Shown here in pieces: positions 1 through 7,485 of a DNA stretch of 16,023 nucleotides. Made by a program: the position numbers and the translations under genes. Positions within the stretch are counted from its first letter, which is position 1, and each line of letters begins with the position of its first letter. The notes beneath the pieces are model-generated. The model had not been told where the DNA came from. It made no database searches and saw nothing but the letters and a program-made list of their open reading frames with translations. The DNA is from Rhodobiaceae bacterium UBA7378 (GTDB taxonomy: Bacteria; Pseudomonadota; Alphaproteobacteria; RS24). The stretch is taken from positions 1-16,023 of the forward strand of contig DKNW01000028.1 in NCBI GenBank assembly GCA_002469805.1, in the 5' to 3' direction.

Positions 1-24
1 GCTACCAGGCTGCGCCACACTCCG
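1..24 (-). tRNA. tRNA-Pro, 5' part only (cut by window edge)
   Basis: Read on the minus strand, positions 24 to 1 give CGGAGTGTGGCGCAGCCTGG and then TAGC. This is the acceptor 5' strand and D-arm of a bacterial tRNA-Pro: C at position 1, the GGCGCAGCCTGGTAGC D-arm block. The anticodon, T-arm and 3' end lie outside the window, so the isoacceptor cannot be told. A promoter and a hairpin lie directly upstream (see separate entries). Confidence 0.85.
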
Positions 25-25
25 T

Positions 26-40
26 CGCCCTCAAAGGGCG
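26..40 (-). other. Hairpin in the tRNA-Pro 5' leader
   Basis: CGCCCT-CAA-AGGGCG is a perfect 6-bp stem with a 3-nt loop, one base upstream of the mature tRNA-Pro 5' end. In the minus-strand transcript it would fold in the precursor leader next to the RNase P cleavage site. On the plus strand it is followed by only three T, so it is a poor terminator in that direction. The structure is seen; a role in tRNA processing is inference. Confidence 0.5.
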
Positions 41-77
41 TTTAGATGTCCCAAAATAGGGTTCCTAGACGCACTTT

Positions 78-106
78 TATATAGACGAGGACAGATGTTG
101 TCGCAA
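78..106 (-). promoter_or_regulatory. Sigma70-like promoter of tRNA-Pro
   Basis: On the minus strand there is a -35 TTGCGA (106-101), a 17-base spacer and a -10 TATATA (83-78). This predicts a start near position 71 and a leader of about 47 bases before the tRNA. Spacing is optimal and both hexamers are close to the consensus. No start-site data are available, so this is a pattern-based call. Confidence 0.5.
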
Positions 107-117
107 TTAATAATTGC
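103..117. repeat. Perfect 15-bp palindrome, possible operator
   Basis: GCAATTA-A-TAATTGC is a perfect 7+1+7 inverted repeat. It overlaps the -35 box of the tRNA-Pro promoter and lies between that promoter and the divergent beta-propeller gene. Length and symmetry fit a dimeric regulator's site, but no regulator can be named and a chance AT-rich palindrome is possible. Confidence 0.35.
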
Positions 118-158
118 CAAATCATAAGGCGGAAGGACGGAAAAAGGGGAGTTTAACA

Positions 159-1268
159 ATGACACATTCTGATACATCTGGTGCGCGGACCGGTTCCGGC
201 ATAAAGGGCTTTGTGCGACGGGGTTTTGCTTTACTAGTCATGCTCTTTGGAGTTTTTCTGGCGTATCTGTTTTTCTGGCCGGTACCGTTCGAGCCGATGG
301 AAAACGCCGCCTTCCCGCCTAATCCAGCCGGGCAAGGTGTGTTTACGCCCAATCAGAAACTGGACGAAGCCCAGCTTTTGACCTTGGGCCCCGGCCCTGA
401 AGGTGTCGCTTTTGACGCTGCGGGTAATTTATATACGGGTCTGGTTGACGGTCGTATTTTGCGCGTCAATGCGGGCGGCTCGATCTCGACATATGCCGAC
501 ACGCAAGGGCGCCCTTTGGGGATGAATTTTGACGCCGCCGGTAATCTGATCGTGGCGGATGCAAAAAAAGGTCTGTTATCGATCGATACGAGCGGGGCGG
601 TAACGCTGCTAAGCGACACGGTTGACGGCGAGCGCATGATTTTTGTCGATGATCTGACGATTGCGCGCGATGGCACGATTTACTTCTCGGACGCCTCGCA
701 GCGCCATGGCTATGGGTACGATCTGCTGGAAATTTATGAAGGCCGCCCGTCGGGTCGCTTGCTGGCTTATGATCCGGTCAGCAAGGAAACCACCGTGTTG
801 CTTGACGACCTTTACTTTGCCAATGGCGTTGCTTTAAACGCTGATGAGGATTTCATTCTGGTCAATGAAACTTTTCGCAGCCGCATTACCAGATATTGGC
901 TTAAAGGCGAGAAGGCGGGCACGCATGAGGTGTTTCTCGATGAACTACCGGGGTTCCCCGATAATATAACCGAAGCTGCCGATGGCGGTTTCTGGCTGGC
1001 GTTGCCTGGGCCACGCACAGAAGAGATAGACGCGCTCATTCCCAGCCCCTTTTCCCGCAAAATCGCCTGGCGGCTGTTTAATCTCGGCATTTCATTGGTT
1101 GAAAAACACAGTTGGGCCGTCAAATTAACGCCCGACGGTGTACCAGTTGCATCGCTCGAAGACGCCAATGGGCGCATTTATATGGTCACCAGTGTGCTGG
1201 AACATGAGGGCAAACTCTACCTTGGGAGCCTTGCCACGGACTATATTGGCGTAATTGACGCACCTTGA
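159..1268 (+). CDS. Membrane-anchored SMP-30/strictosidine synthase-like beta-propeller protein
   Basis: A 369-residue protein of the SMP-30/gluconolactonase/strictosidine-synthase superfamily, closest in layout to APMAP-like proteins. Residues about 21-42 form one hydrophobic segment after a basic stretch, so it is probably anchored in the inner membrane with the propeller in the periplasm. The propeller shows repeated FDAAGNL-type blade motifs. The likely metal ligands of the family are present: Glu81 (GPEGVAFD), Asn222 (FANGV) and Asp268 (FPDNI). Family members are lactonases or esterases; the substrate here cannot be told. I chose ATG 159 because GGGGAG lies seven bases before it; a TTG at 114 would add 15 residues, but without a clear ribosome site. 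It stands alone on this strand, with tRNA-Gln 53 bases downstream. Confidence 0.8.
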   Translation: MTHSDTSGARTGSGIKGFVRRGFALLVMLFGVFLAYLFFWPVPFEPMENAAFPPNPAGQGVFTPNQKLDEAQLLTLGPGPEGVAFDAAGNLYTGLVDGRILRVNAGGSISTYADTQGRPLGMNFDAAGNLIVADAKKGLLSIDTSGAVTLLSDTVDGERMIFVDDLTIARDGTIYFSDASQRHGYGYDLLEIYEGRPSGRLLAYDPVSKETTVLLDDLYFANGVALNADEDFILVNETFRSRITRYWLKGEKAGTHEVFLDELPGFPDNITEAADGGFWLALPGPRTEEIDALIPSPFSRKIAWRLFNLGISLVEKHSWAVKLTPDGVPVASLEDANGRIYMVTSVLEHEGKLYLGSLATDYIGVIDAP

Positions 1269-1321
1269 TGAAAAAAGAGGGCTAGACCGGAAGGGAATAG
1301 GCTTGTATTTTCCCCTGCAGT

Positions 1322-1396
<75 letters not shown>

Positions 1397-1426
1397 ACTT
1401 TCCAACTTTGTCTCGTCAATGAAATT

Positions 1427-1440
1427 TACGCGCACGCGTA
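1427..1440. repeat. Short palindrome between tRNA-Gln and the minus-strand gene run
   Basis: TACGCG-CA-CGCGTA is a perfect inverted repeat with a 2-base centre, in the gap between tRNA-Gln and the last gene of the minus-strand run. It has no T-run on either side, so it is not a recognisable intrinsic terminator. It may still be a 3'-end structure or a protein site. No other terminator was seen in this gap. Confidence 0.25.
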
Positions 1441-1467
1441 TATGTACCAGTGCGTAATGTTGCGGTT

Positions 1468-2085
1468 TTATGCGTCGGTTTTCAAATTCTGTAAGGCAGT
1501 GTAGCTAGTCGCCACCCGTCCGATTACCGATAGATAGACGATAGCTGCATAGATAAATGCAGCTGGGATAAAAAAGCCTGGCCAGATCATCACAACGACA
1601 AAAAATACGATCGTCTCCGTTCCCTCGGCAAGACCGGCCATATAGAAAAAACTTTTCCGACCTTGCGTGTCGGTCTCAAGCCCACGCTTTTCAGCCATAA
1701 TGGCAAAGGCGAGAAACACGGTCATCGACATGGAAAAGGCGGAAAGCAGAACGGCGGCGGCGACCGCGTTGCCGCTATCCAAAATAATAAAGCCTAGGGG
1801 CAAAAGGCCCCACAGCACGAAATCAGCAACGATATCCAGATAACCACCCAATTCGCTGGGTGTGTCGCGGCGCGCGACGGCGCCATCAAGGCCGTCGGCG
1901 AGCCGGTTGAGCAGCAGAAAAACAAGTGCCGCCGTCATGCTGCCAATGGCGATAGCTACAAAACAGCATACCCCTAATATAAACCCACCAATGGTAATTC
2001 GATTGGCGCTAAGTTGACGCGGTAAGATCGACGCCACCCCCTTCAGGGGTGGGTCAATCAGGCGGCGCATCAAAGGGTCAAGCAT
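1468..2085 (-). CDS. CDP-alcohol phosphatidyltransferase family membrane protein
   Basis: A 205-residue integral membrane protein that would transfer a phosphatidyl group from CDP-diacylglycerol (or act on a related CDP-alcohol) to a small alcohol. The family signature is clear: D64-x2-D67-G68-x2-A71-R72, then G80-x3-D84-x3-D88, which binds the metal pair and CDP. There are seven residues between AR and G80, where the commonest form of the motif has eight. Several hydrophobic segments follow, consistent with the six-helix fold. The acceptor alcohol cannot be deduced, so pgsA or pssA should not be assigned. The start is nine bases after the flavoprotein gene's stop, with no strong ribosome site, suggesting translational coupling. 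It is the last gene of the minus-strand run. Confidence 0.85.
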   Translation of the reverse strand: MLDPLMRRLIDPPLKGVASILPRQLSANRITIGGFILGVCCFVAIAIGSMTAALVFLLLNRLADGLDGAVARRDTPSELGGYLDIVADFVLWGLLPLGFIILDSGNAVAAAVLLSAFSMSMTVFLAFAIMAEKRGLETDTQGRKSFFYMAGLAEGTETIVFFVVVMIWPGFFIPAAFIYAAIVYLSVIGRVATSYTALQNLKTDA

Positions 2086-2094
2086 GGACGCGTT

Positions 2095-3066
2095 TTAAGA
2101 AGCGCGTTGAATGAGGCTATCAATGGCTTCGCGATATTCGTTTTCCAGCCGACCAACGACGGCTTCAACTGGTTCAACATCTTGAATTCCACCGATACCT
2201 TGACCGGAGCCCCAAATGTCTTTCCACGCTTTTGATTTCATATTGCCGCCGGAACCGAAGTTCATTTTCGACTTATCAGCTTCGGGAAGGTTGTTCGGGT
2301 CGAGACCCGCTGCGGTAATCGAAGGCGCGAGGTAGTTGCCCATCACGCCGGTAAATAGTGATGAATACACTACGTCGTCCGCGGCAGACGAAATCAACAT
2401 ATCTTTATAGCCTTGGTCGGCATTGGCTTCTTCGGTGGCAATGAAGCGCGTGCCCATATAGGCAAGGTCGGCACCCATGGCAAGCGCGGAGGCTACGCAG
2501 AAACCATCGCCAATAGCACCGGACAGCAAAATCGTGCCATCGAACCATTCTTTGACTTCGCGCAGCAGCGCAAATGGGCTGAGTGCGCCTGCGTGACCGC
2601 CTGCGCCAGCGCATACGAGAATAAGGCCGTCAACGCCTTCTTCAACGGCTTTGCGCGCGTGCTTAACATTAATCACGTCATGGAAAACAAGACCGCCATA
2701 GGAGTGGGCCGCTTCGACAATCTCAGCCGGCGGGCGTAGGCTTGTGATGATAATCGGCACTTGGTGCTTCACACATGTTTCCATATCCTGCATAAGCCGG
2801 TCGTTTGACCCATGGCATATCTGGTTCACGGCATAAGGCGCGACAATCGCATCTGGGTTGGCAGCTTTATACTCTGCCAGTTCGGTGTTGATGCGCGTGA
2901 GCCATTCGTCCAGCACTTCGGCCGGTCGTGCATTGAGTGCGGGGAAAGATCCAACAATGCCCGCTTTACACTGGGCAATCACCAATTCCGGGCCCGAGAC
3001 CAGAAACAGGGGGGATCCGACAACCGGCACACGCAGATTGTCTTTTAAAATTTCAGGTAAAGCCAT
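2095..3066 (-). CDS. Nitronate monooxygenase-like FMN protein (2-nitropropane dioxygenase family)
   Basis: A 323-residue TIM-barrel flavoprotein of the NPD/nitronate monooxygenase family, cytoplasmic, predicted to oxidise nitronates (such as propionate 3-nitronate) with FMN and oxygen. Visible family marks are the PYAVNQ segment (77-82), FHDVINVKHARKA (128-140), the glycine-rich AGGHAG (155-160), SGAIGDG (182-188) and the phosphate-binding MGTRF (204-208). The C-terminal WKDIWGSGQGIG block is common in a large subgroup whose substrates are not established, so the reaction is only a family-level call; an enoyl reductase-type role is a less likely alternative. GGAGG lies six bases before the ATG, one of the best ribosome sites in the window. 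A 91-base gap separates it from the serine hydrolase gene, the widest in this run. Confidence 0.85.
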   Translation of the reverse strand: MALPEILKDNLRVPVVGSPLFLVSGPELVIAQCKAGIVGSFPALNARPAEVLDEWLTRINTELAEYKAANPDAIVAPYAVNQICHGSNDRLMQDMETCVKHQVPIIITSLRPPAEIVEAAHSYGGLVFHDVINVKHARKAVEEGVDGLILVCAGAGGHAGALSPFALLREVKEWFDGTILLSGAIGDGFCVASALAMGADLAYMGTRFIATEEANADQGYKDMLISSAADDVVYSSLFTGVMGNYLAPSITAAGLDPNNLPEADKSKMNFGSGGNMKSKAWKDIWGSGQGIGGIQDVEPVEAVVGRLENEYREAIDSLIQRAS

Positions 3067-3088
3067 TTGAAACCTCCATATGTTCAGT

Positions 3089-3109
3089 ACCGGATATTGG
3101 GTCTCCGGT
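3089..3109. repeat. Inverted repeat upstream of the nitronate monooxygenase-like gene
   Basis: ACCGGA (3089-3094) and TCCGGT (3104-3109) are perfect inverted arms around a 9-base spacer. They sit in the 91-base gap between the serine hydrolase gene and the flavoprotein gene. No T-run follows on the minus strand, so it is not an intrinsic terminator. It could be an RNA stem in the operon transcript or an operator for an internal promoter. Arms this short can occur by chance. Confidence 0.3.
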
Positions 3110-3157
3110 TGCCGAAAGCAAGCAAAACGCCCGATTTAGCGACATTTAAACGAAAAA

Positions 3158-4393
3158 TTATTGTAGGGCGCTATAAACCAATTGCTGGAGTTGCGGGCGC
3201 AATGGATAAGTACCGGATGGCATAAGCTGGGTCATCAGAATGACCACCATTTCTTCTTGCGGATCGACCCAAAAAAATGTGCTCGCAAGCCCGCCCCAAG
3301 AATATACGCCGCGTGATGTGATGGTCGGTGCGTATTGCGGGTCGACGACGACTGAAAAGCCCAGTCCAAAGCCGGTACCGCCATAGCTCACTTCGGAAAA
3401 ACTGCCGGTGGCGCGGTCCATCAAGGTTTCGTTATTTGGCAGGTGGTTGCTGGTCATATAGGCAACTGTTTTACGCCCCAAAATGCGCGCGCCGTTTAAT
3501 ACGCCATCGCGCCGCATCATTTCGCAGAATTTGAGATAATCCCCGATTGTAGATAGGAGGCCACCGCCACCTGATAGAAACTTCCGCCCAGGCTTGTAGA
3601 TTGTTGTCTCGGGTGCATCGGCGAGGCTGGTAACCCCCGTGACGGGATCGCGCGCATAATTATGCGCAAGGCGGCCGCGCTTATCATCGTCGATGGTAAA
3701 ACTTGTATCGTTCATGCCAAGCGGGATGAAAATATTTTCCGACAGGAATACGTCAAGCGTCTGGCCCGAAACCACCTCGACGATGCGGCCAAGCACATCC
3801 GTCGCCACTGAATAGTTCCACTGGCTCCCAGGGGTAAATTGAAGCGGCATCTGGACCAGTTCATCAATGAACTCTTCCAGTGTAAACTTTTCCGAACGCG
3901 CACCATTGATGCGCTTATTGCGATATAACGCATCGACGGGGTGCGACAGCATAAAATCATAGGTCAAGCCCGATTGGTGGGTCATCAGGTCGTGCACGGT
4001 GATCATGCGATCAGGCTCGCGCGTTGTGTATTCGCGTGGTGTGCCCTTTTCGAAAACACGTACATTGGCAAATTGCGGCAAATATTTCGTAATCGGGTCC
4101 TGCAACATGATACGACCCCGCTCGACCAGCATCATAATAGCGACGCTGGTGATCGGCTTGGTCATCGAATAGATACGAAATATTGTATCCTTGCTAAGCG
4201 CGTGTCCGCCCTCAAATGCGCTGTGACCGCGTTGCGACTGGTGGGCAATTTTGCCATCGCGTGCAATGAGAATGCTGTAGCCAGAAAGCTTTTCGCGCGC
4301 GCGGTAGCTTTCGAAAAAATCTGGGATCGTATCAAGGCGTGCTGGATCGAATCCGAGCGCGTCAGCGTCGTCTAACTTAAAGTCCATTGTCAT
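3158..4393 (-). CDS. Beta-lactamase-fold serine hydrolase (family VIII esterase type)
   Basis: A 411-residue protein of the class C beta-lactamase/penicillin-binding-protein-like hydrolase family. The nucleophile motif S-x-x-K is S76-M-T-K79. The second motif is Y194-S-V, where penicillin-binding enzymes usually have YxN. The third position carries W366-G-G rather than KTG. This combination is typical of family VIII carboxylesterases such as EstB, so ester hydrolysis is more likely than antibiotic resistance. There is no signal peptide, so the protein is probably cytoplasmic. The start ATG at 4393 has AGGGAG seven bases upstream; an ATG two codons later would be too far from it. Its first 17 bases overlap the end of the oligopeptidase gene, indicating coupled translation. 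The substrate is unknown. Confidence 0.85.
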   Translation of the reverse strand: MTMDFKLDDADALGFDPARLDTIPDFFESYRAREKLSGYSILIARDGKIAHQSQRGHSAFEGGHALSKDTIFRIYSMTKPITSVAIMMLVERGRIMLQDPITKYLPQFANVRVFEKGTPREYTTREPDRMITVHDLMTHQSGLTYDFMLSHPVDALYRNKRINGARSEKFTLEEFIDELVQMPLQFTPGSQWNYSVATDVLGRIVEVVSGQTLDVFLSENIFIPLGMNDTSFTIDDDKRGRLAHNYARDPVTGVTSLADAPETTIYKPGRKFLSGGGGLLSTIGDYLKFCEMMRRDGVLNGARILGRKTVAYMTSNHLPNNETLMDRATGSFSEVSYGGTGFGLGFSVVVDPQYAPTITSRGVYSWGGLASTFFWVDPQEEMVVILMTQLMPSGTYPLRPQLQQLVYSALQ

Positions 4394-6521
4394 TGTTATT
4401 CTCCCTAAACCCAGTGTGGACGAAAATTACAAAGGCGTAAACAAAAGCAATTTCGTGCAGCTGGTTGAACCTGCCTGCTTTGCCACCATGCCCGGCAGTC
4501 ATTTCCGTGCGTAAAAGCGTTAACCCGTCATCGGTACGGCGCGCGCGCAGGCGTGCGACCCATTTTGCCGGTTCCCAATAGGTCACGCGTGGGTCGGTGA
4601 GCCCGCCTGTCGCCAGAATATGCGGGTAGTTGGTCGCGCGGATGTTTTCGTAAGGTGCGTAAGCCTTAATGATGGCATAAGCTTTGGCGCTTTCTATCGG
4701 GTTACCCCATTCGGGCCATTCCGGTGGTGTTAGAGGTAGGGTGTCGTCGAGCATGGTTGTGAGGACGTCAACAAAAGGCACCTCTGCCACGCCTGCCCGG
4801 AATAATTCTGGGGCTAAGTTAACGGTCGCGCCGACCAGCAAGCCGCCTGCGCTGCCACCGTGAACGGTTATATTGCCGGGTTGGGTCCATCCGCGCGCAA
4901 TCAGTGCGCGCGCTGTCGCCGCAAAATCCTCAAAGCTATTGGTTTTCTGGGCACCGCGACCTTGTGTAAACCAGCTATGCCCGCGGGCCTTGCCGCCGCG
5001 AATATGGGCAATCGCATAAATAAAGCCACGATCGACGAGGCTTAGGCGGGCGACCGAAAAGCTTGCCGGAATGGTAATGCCGTAAGAGCCGTAGCCATAC
5101 AGCAAAACCGGCGCGCTGCCATCCAGCGGCGTGTCGCGGTGGTGAAGAACCGAAACCGGCACCTCGGCGCCATCATGGCTCACGGCGGTAATCCTGCGGG
5201 TAATATACATAGCCGGATCATGCCCGCTGGGCACGCTTTGGCGTTTTCGAATATTACGCGCCTGTGTGCCCATATCATAGTCGATGGTTTGTGCTGGCGT
5301 GGTCATTGAGGCATAGATAAACCGCAGCGTGGCGGTATCATATTGGCCCATTGCACCAAAGCTCAGATCGTAAGCCTCTTCGGGAAAATCAATCGCGCTT
5401 GTTTCGCCGGTGGTTTTGTTTTCAACAAGAATACGCGGTAGCGCATTTTCGCGCACGAGAAACGCCGTGAAGTTCGCAAACGGAACCGCGTCTAAAACGA
5501 GGCAGCCGGGCGTGTGAGCGCGCAATATTTGCCATGAAGACATGTCGGCATCGCGCGTTGGCACAGGCGCGGTTGCGACCAAAAAATCTTCTGCCCGGCC
5601 TTCCGGTGCCCAATTTGTGACGATAACCAGCGCATTATTATTCACGTCATCATCGACATCATATTCGATGCCCAGTGTGCGCGGGGCGACACATATCGGT
5701 GCTGCTTCCGGTGCGTGCGCTGGGATCAGCCAGCACTCAGAGGTTTCGTGGTCATGGGCCGAAATAATTACGAAGCGCCCGCTGCGCGTGTCGTCAATTG
5801 AGACGAAAAAACCGGCATCGGCTTCTCGATAGACGCAAATATCATCGCGCTGGTCAGTGCCAAGGCGGTGGCGCATGACGTTGGCGGGACGGTGATTTTC
5901 ATCAACTGCAACATAGAACAAAAATTTATTATCAGCCGACCAAACAGCTGCGCCAGTTGTGTCGGTCAGGCGGTCGGTCATATCTTGAGCGTCAGTTAGC
6001 TTGCGTACGCAGATTGTGAAATATTCCGATCCCTTATCGTCAAAACTCCAAGCTAACAGTGCTCCATCCGGGGAGGGCGCGTGGCCTGCAAGTTTGAAGT
6101 AAGCGCGGTCTGCTGCCTCGATATTGCCATCAAGTACGGTTTGCATGTCGTCGATTTTTGCATCGGGCGGGCCGTAGCAGACAAGCACATGTTCGCCGCC
6201 CGCAACGTAGCGGGTCGCCCAGCTTAATGTGCCAATATTGACAGGAACCGACGCATCTTCGTCCTCGAGCCTACCGCGCATTTCATCAAACAGCGTTGTT
6301 TGCAGGCTCTGCGTCGGTGCCATGACAGCATCGGTGTAGGCATTTTCAGCTTCAAGATGCGCGCGAATGTCAGCGTCTAGCGCATCTGGTTGTTTCATCA
6401 CAGCCTGCCAGTTATCATCGCGCAACCAAGCATATTCGTCGGTTCGCGTGTCGCCGTGATACGAAACACTATGCGGGGCGGTGGTGGCCTGTGGAGGGGC
6501 GACCTTTATGTTTTCTGACAT
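4377..6521 (-). CDS. ptrB: S9A-family oligopeptidase, oligopeptidase B type
   Basis: A 714-residue prolyl-oligopeptidase-fold serine peptidase, matching the usual length of oligopeptidase B, which cleaves short peptides after Lys/Arg in the cytoplasm. The N-terminal part (about 70-430) is the seven-bladed propeller; the C-terminal part (about 435-700) is the alpha/beta-hydrolase domain. Catalytic residues are visible: Ser557 in GGSAGG, Asp643 in GGLTDPRV and His678 in AGHGG. AEVPFVDVLTTM (579-590) and LPLTPPEWPEWGNP (595-608) are hallmark segments of the oligopeptidase B branch. There is no signal peptide. The ATG follows the msrB stop by two bases with no clear ribosome site, so translation is probably coupled. 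Specificity for basic residues is inferred from the family, not proven here. Confidence 0.88.
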   Translation of the reverse strand: MSENIKVAPPQATTAPHSVSYHGDTRTDEYAWLRDDNWQAVMKQPDALDADIRAHLEAENAYTDAVMAPTQSLQTTLFDEMRGRLEDEDASVPVNIGTLSWATRYVAGGEHVLVCYGPPDAKIDDMQTVLDGNIEAADRAYFKLAGHAPSPDGALLAWSFDDKGSEYFTICVRKLTDAQDMTDRLTDTTGAAVWSADNKFLFYVAVDENHRPANVMRHRLGTDQRDDICVYREADAGFFVSIDDTRSGRFVIISAHDHETSECWLIPAHAPEAAPICVAPRTLGIEYDVDDDVNNNALVIVTNWAPEGRAEDFLVATAPVPTRDADMSSWQILRAHTPGCLVLDAVPFANFTAFLVRENALPRILVENKTTGETSAIDFPEEAYDLSFGAMGQYDTATLRFIYASMTTPAQTIDYDMGTQARNIRKRQSVPSGHDPAMYITRRITAVSHDGAEVPVSVLHHRDTPLDGSAPVLLYGYGSYGITIPASFSVARLSLVDRGFIYAIAHIRGGKARGHSWFTQGRGAQKTNSFEDFAATARALIARGWTQPGNITVHGGSAGGLLVGATVNLAPELFRAGVAEVPFVDVLTTMLDDTLPLTPPEWPEWGNPIESAKAYAIIKAYAPYENIRATNYPHILATGGLTDPRVTYWEPAKWVARLRARRTDDGLTLLRTEMTAGHGGKAGRFNQLHEIAFVYAFVIFVHTGFRENNNDNGL

Positions 6522-6523
6522 GT

Positions 6524-6967
6524 TTAGTTTTCAGCACCAGTATCAGAACCAGTTTCCGGCGCGAGCCACATGGCCGTGCCGTTCATGCAATAGCGCTGTC
6601 CGGTAGGGGGTGGGCCGTCGGGAAAAACATGGCCCAAATGCGCCCCGCAATTGCTGCACAGGACTTCGGTGCGGCGCATGAATAACGTATTATCGGCACG
6701 TTCGGCTACAGAATCCGGCGTAACGGGTTGAAAGAAGCTGGGCCAGCCCGTGCCGCTGTCGAATTTCGTGCCCGACACAAACAGTGCTTGATCACAGCAA
6801 ATACAGTGATAGGTGCCAGGTGTTTTATCGTCCCAATTCGGGCCTGTAAACGCCCGCTCGGTGCCCGCCTCGCGGGTGACGTAATACTGTTCGGGGGTCA
6901 GTTGGTCGCGCCATGCGGCCTCGTCCTTCATAACCGGCCAAACAGTATCGTCGTTCTTTTTTCCCAT
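6524..6967 (-). CDS. msrB: Peptide-methionine (R)-S-oxide reductase MsrB
   Basis: A 147-residue MsrB, which reduces the R epimer of methionine sulfoxide in proteins, with electrons from thioredoxin. Structural zinc ligands are present as two pairs: C55-x2-C58 and C104-x2-C107. The catalytic cysteine is C127 in RYCMN, preceded by the conserved HVFPDGP (113-119) and the FDSGTGWPSF block (69-78). After RYCMN the sequence reads GTAMW, where many homologues have S(A/V)(A/S)L; this is within family variation. No signal peptide, so it is cytoplasmic. It starts 13 bases after the MaoC gene's stop with a weak ribosome site, and its own stop is two bases before the oligopeptidase start. The tight msrB-ptrB junction suggests shared expression in protein damage and turnover. 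Confidence 0.95.
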   Translation of the reverse strand: MGKKNDDTVWPVMKDEAAWRDQLTPEQYYVTREAGTERAFTGPNWDDKTPGTYHCICCDQALFVSGTKFDSGTGWPSFFQPVTPDSVAERADNTLFMRRTEVLCSNCGAHLGHVFPDGPPPTGQRYCMNGTAMWLAPETGSDTGAEN

Positions 6968-6980
6968 AAACTGTGCGGAC

Positions 6981-7433
6981 CTATTCGAACAGCAATGTCA
7001 GCGACTCGGCAACCAGCGCCGGCATTTCCTGACCTTCGACTTCAACCATCACTTCGCTGGTGAACAGCGTGCCGCCTGCCTTGGGTTCGGCTGATTTCAG
7101 CGTGCTGCGCAAACGGACGCGCGAATTAACTGGCACCATATTGGTGAAGCGCACTTTGTTTGAGCCGTAATTAATGCCGCGTGTCACGCTTTTGATGGCC
7201 GAAATATTCAGGTCTTGCGACGCCAGCAGCGATAGCGTCAAAAAGCCATGCGCAATGGTCGGCATGCCTAATTCGCGCTGGGTGCGCTCGCCATCAAGGT
7301 GGATCCACTGGTGGTCACCGGTTGCTTCGGCGAATTTATTAATGCGGTCCTGGTCTACAACCATCCAGTCGCTGACACCGATTTCATTGCCGACTTCAGC
7401 GGCGTAGGCTTCAAGGTTATCAAAAACTCTCAT
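6981..7433 (-). CDS. MaoC-family hot-dog enoyl-CoA hydratase
   Basis: A 150-residue single hot-dog protein of the MaoC/(R)-specific enoyl-CoA hydratase family. The hydratase motif is intact: F-A-E-A-T-G-D40-x4-H45 (GDHQWIHLD), followed by AHGFLTLSLL (61-70), which lines the active site. It would hydrate a trans-2-enoyl-CoA to the (R)-3-hydroxyacyl-CoA in the cytoplasm. The frame stays open upstream for 68 more codons, but that part overlaps the ChaC-like gene and looks non-coding. GGGGAG sits seven bases before ATG 7433, which decides the start. Its neighbours, an acyl-CoA synthetase in the same run and a divergent crotonase, support a role in acyl-CoA metabolism. The chain length or substrate is not visible. 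Confidence 0.88.
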   Translation of the reverse strand: MRVFDNLEAYAAEVGNEIGVSDWMVVDQDRINKFAEATGDHQWIHLDGERTQRELGMPTIAHGFLTLSLLASQDLNISAIKSVTRGINYGSNKVRFTNMVPVNSRVRLRSTLKSAEPKAGGTLFTSEVMVEVEGQEMPALVAESLTLLFE

Positions 7434-7485
7434 GTCAAAACTCCCCGTTTGATTTAGCCAAATGTGACGGCAAGGCTGCGTCGCG

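Noticed and set aside
3158..4393. Antibiotic-resistance beta-lactamase
   Set aside because: The S-x-x-K is present, but the second and third motifs are YSV and WGG, and no export signal is seen; this fits family VIII esterases better.
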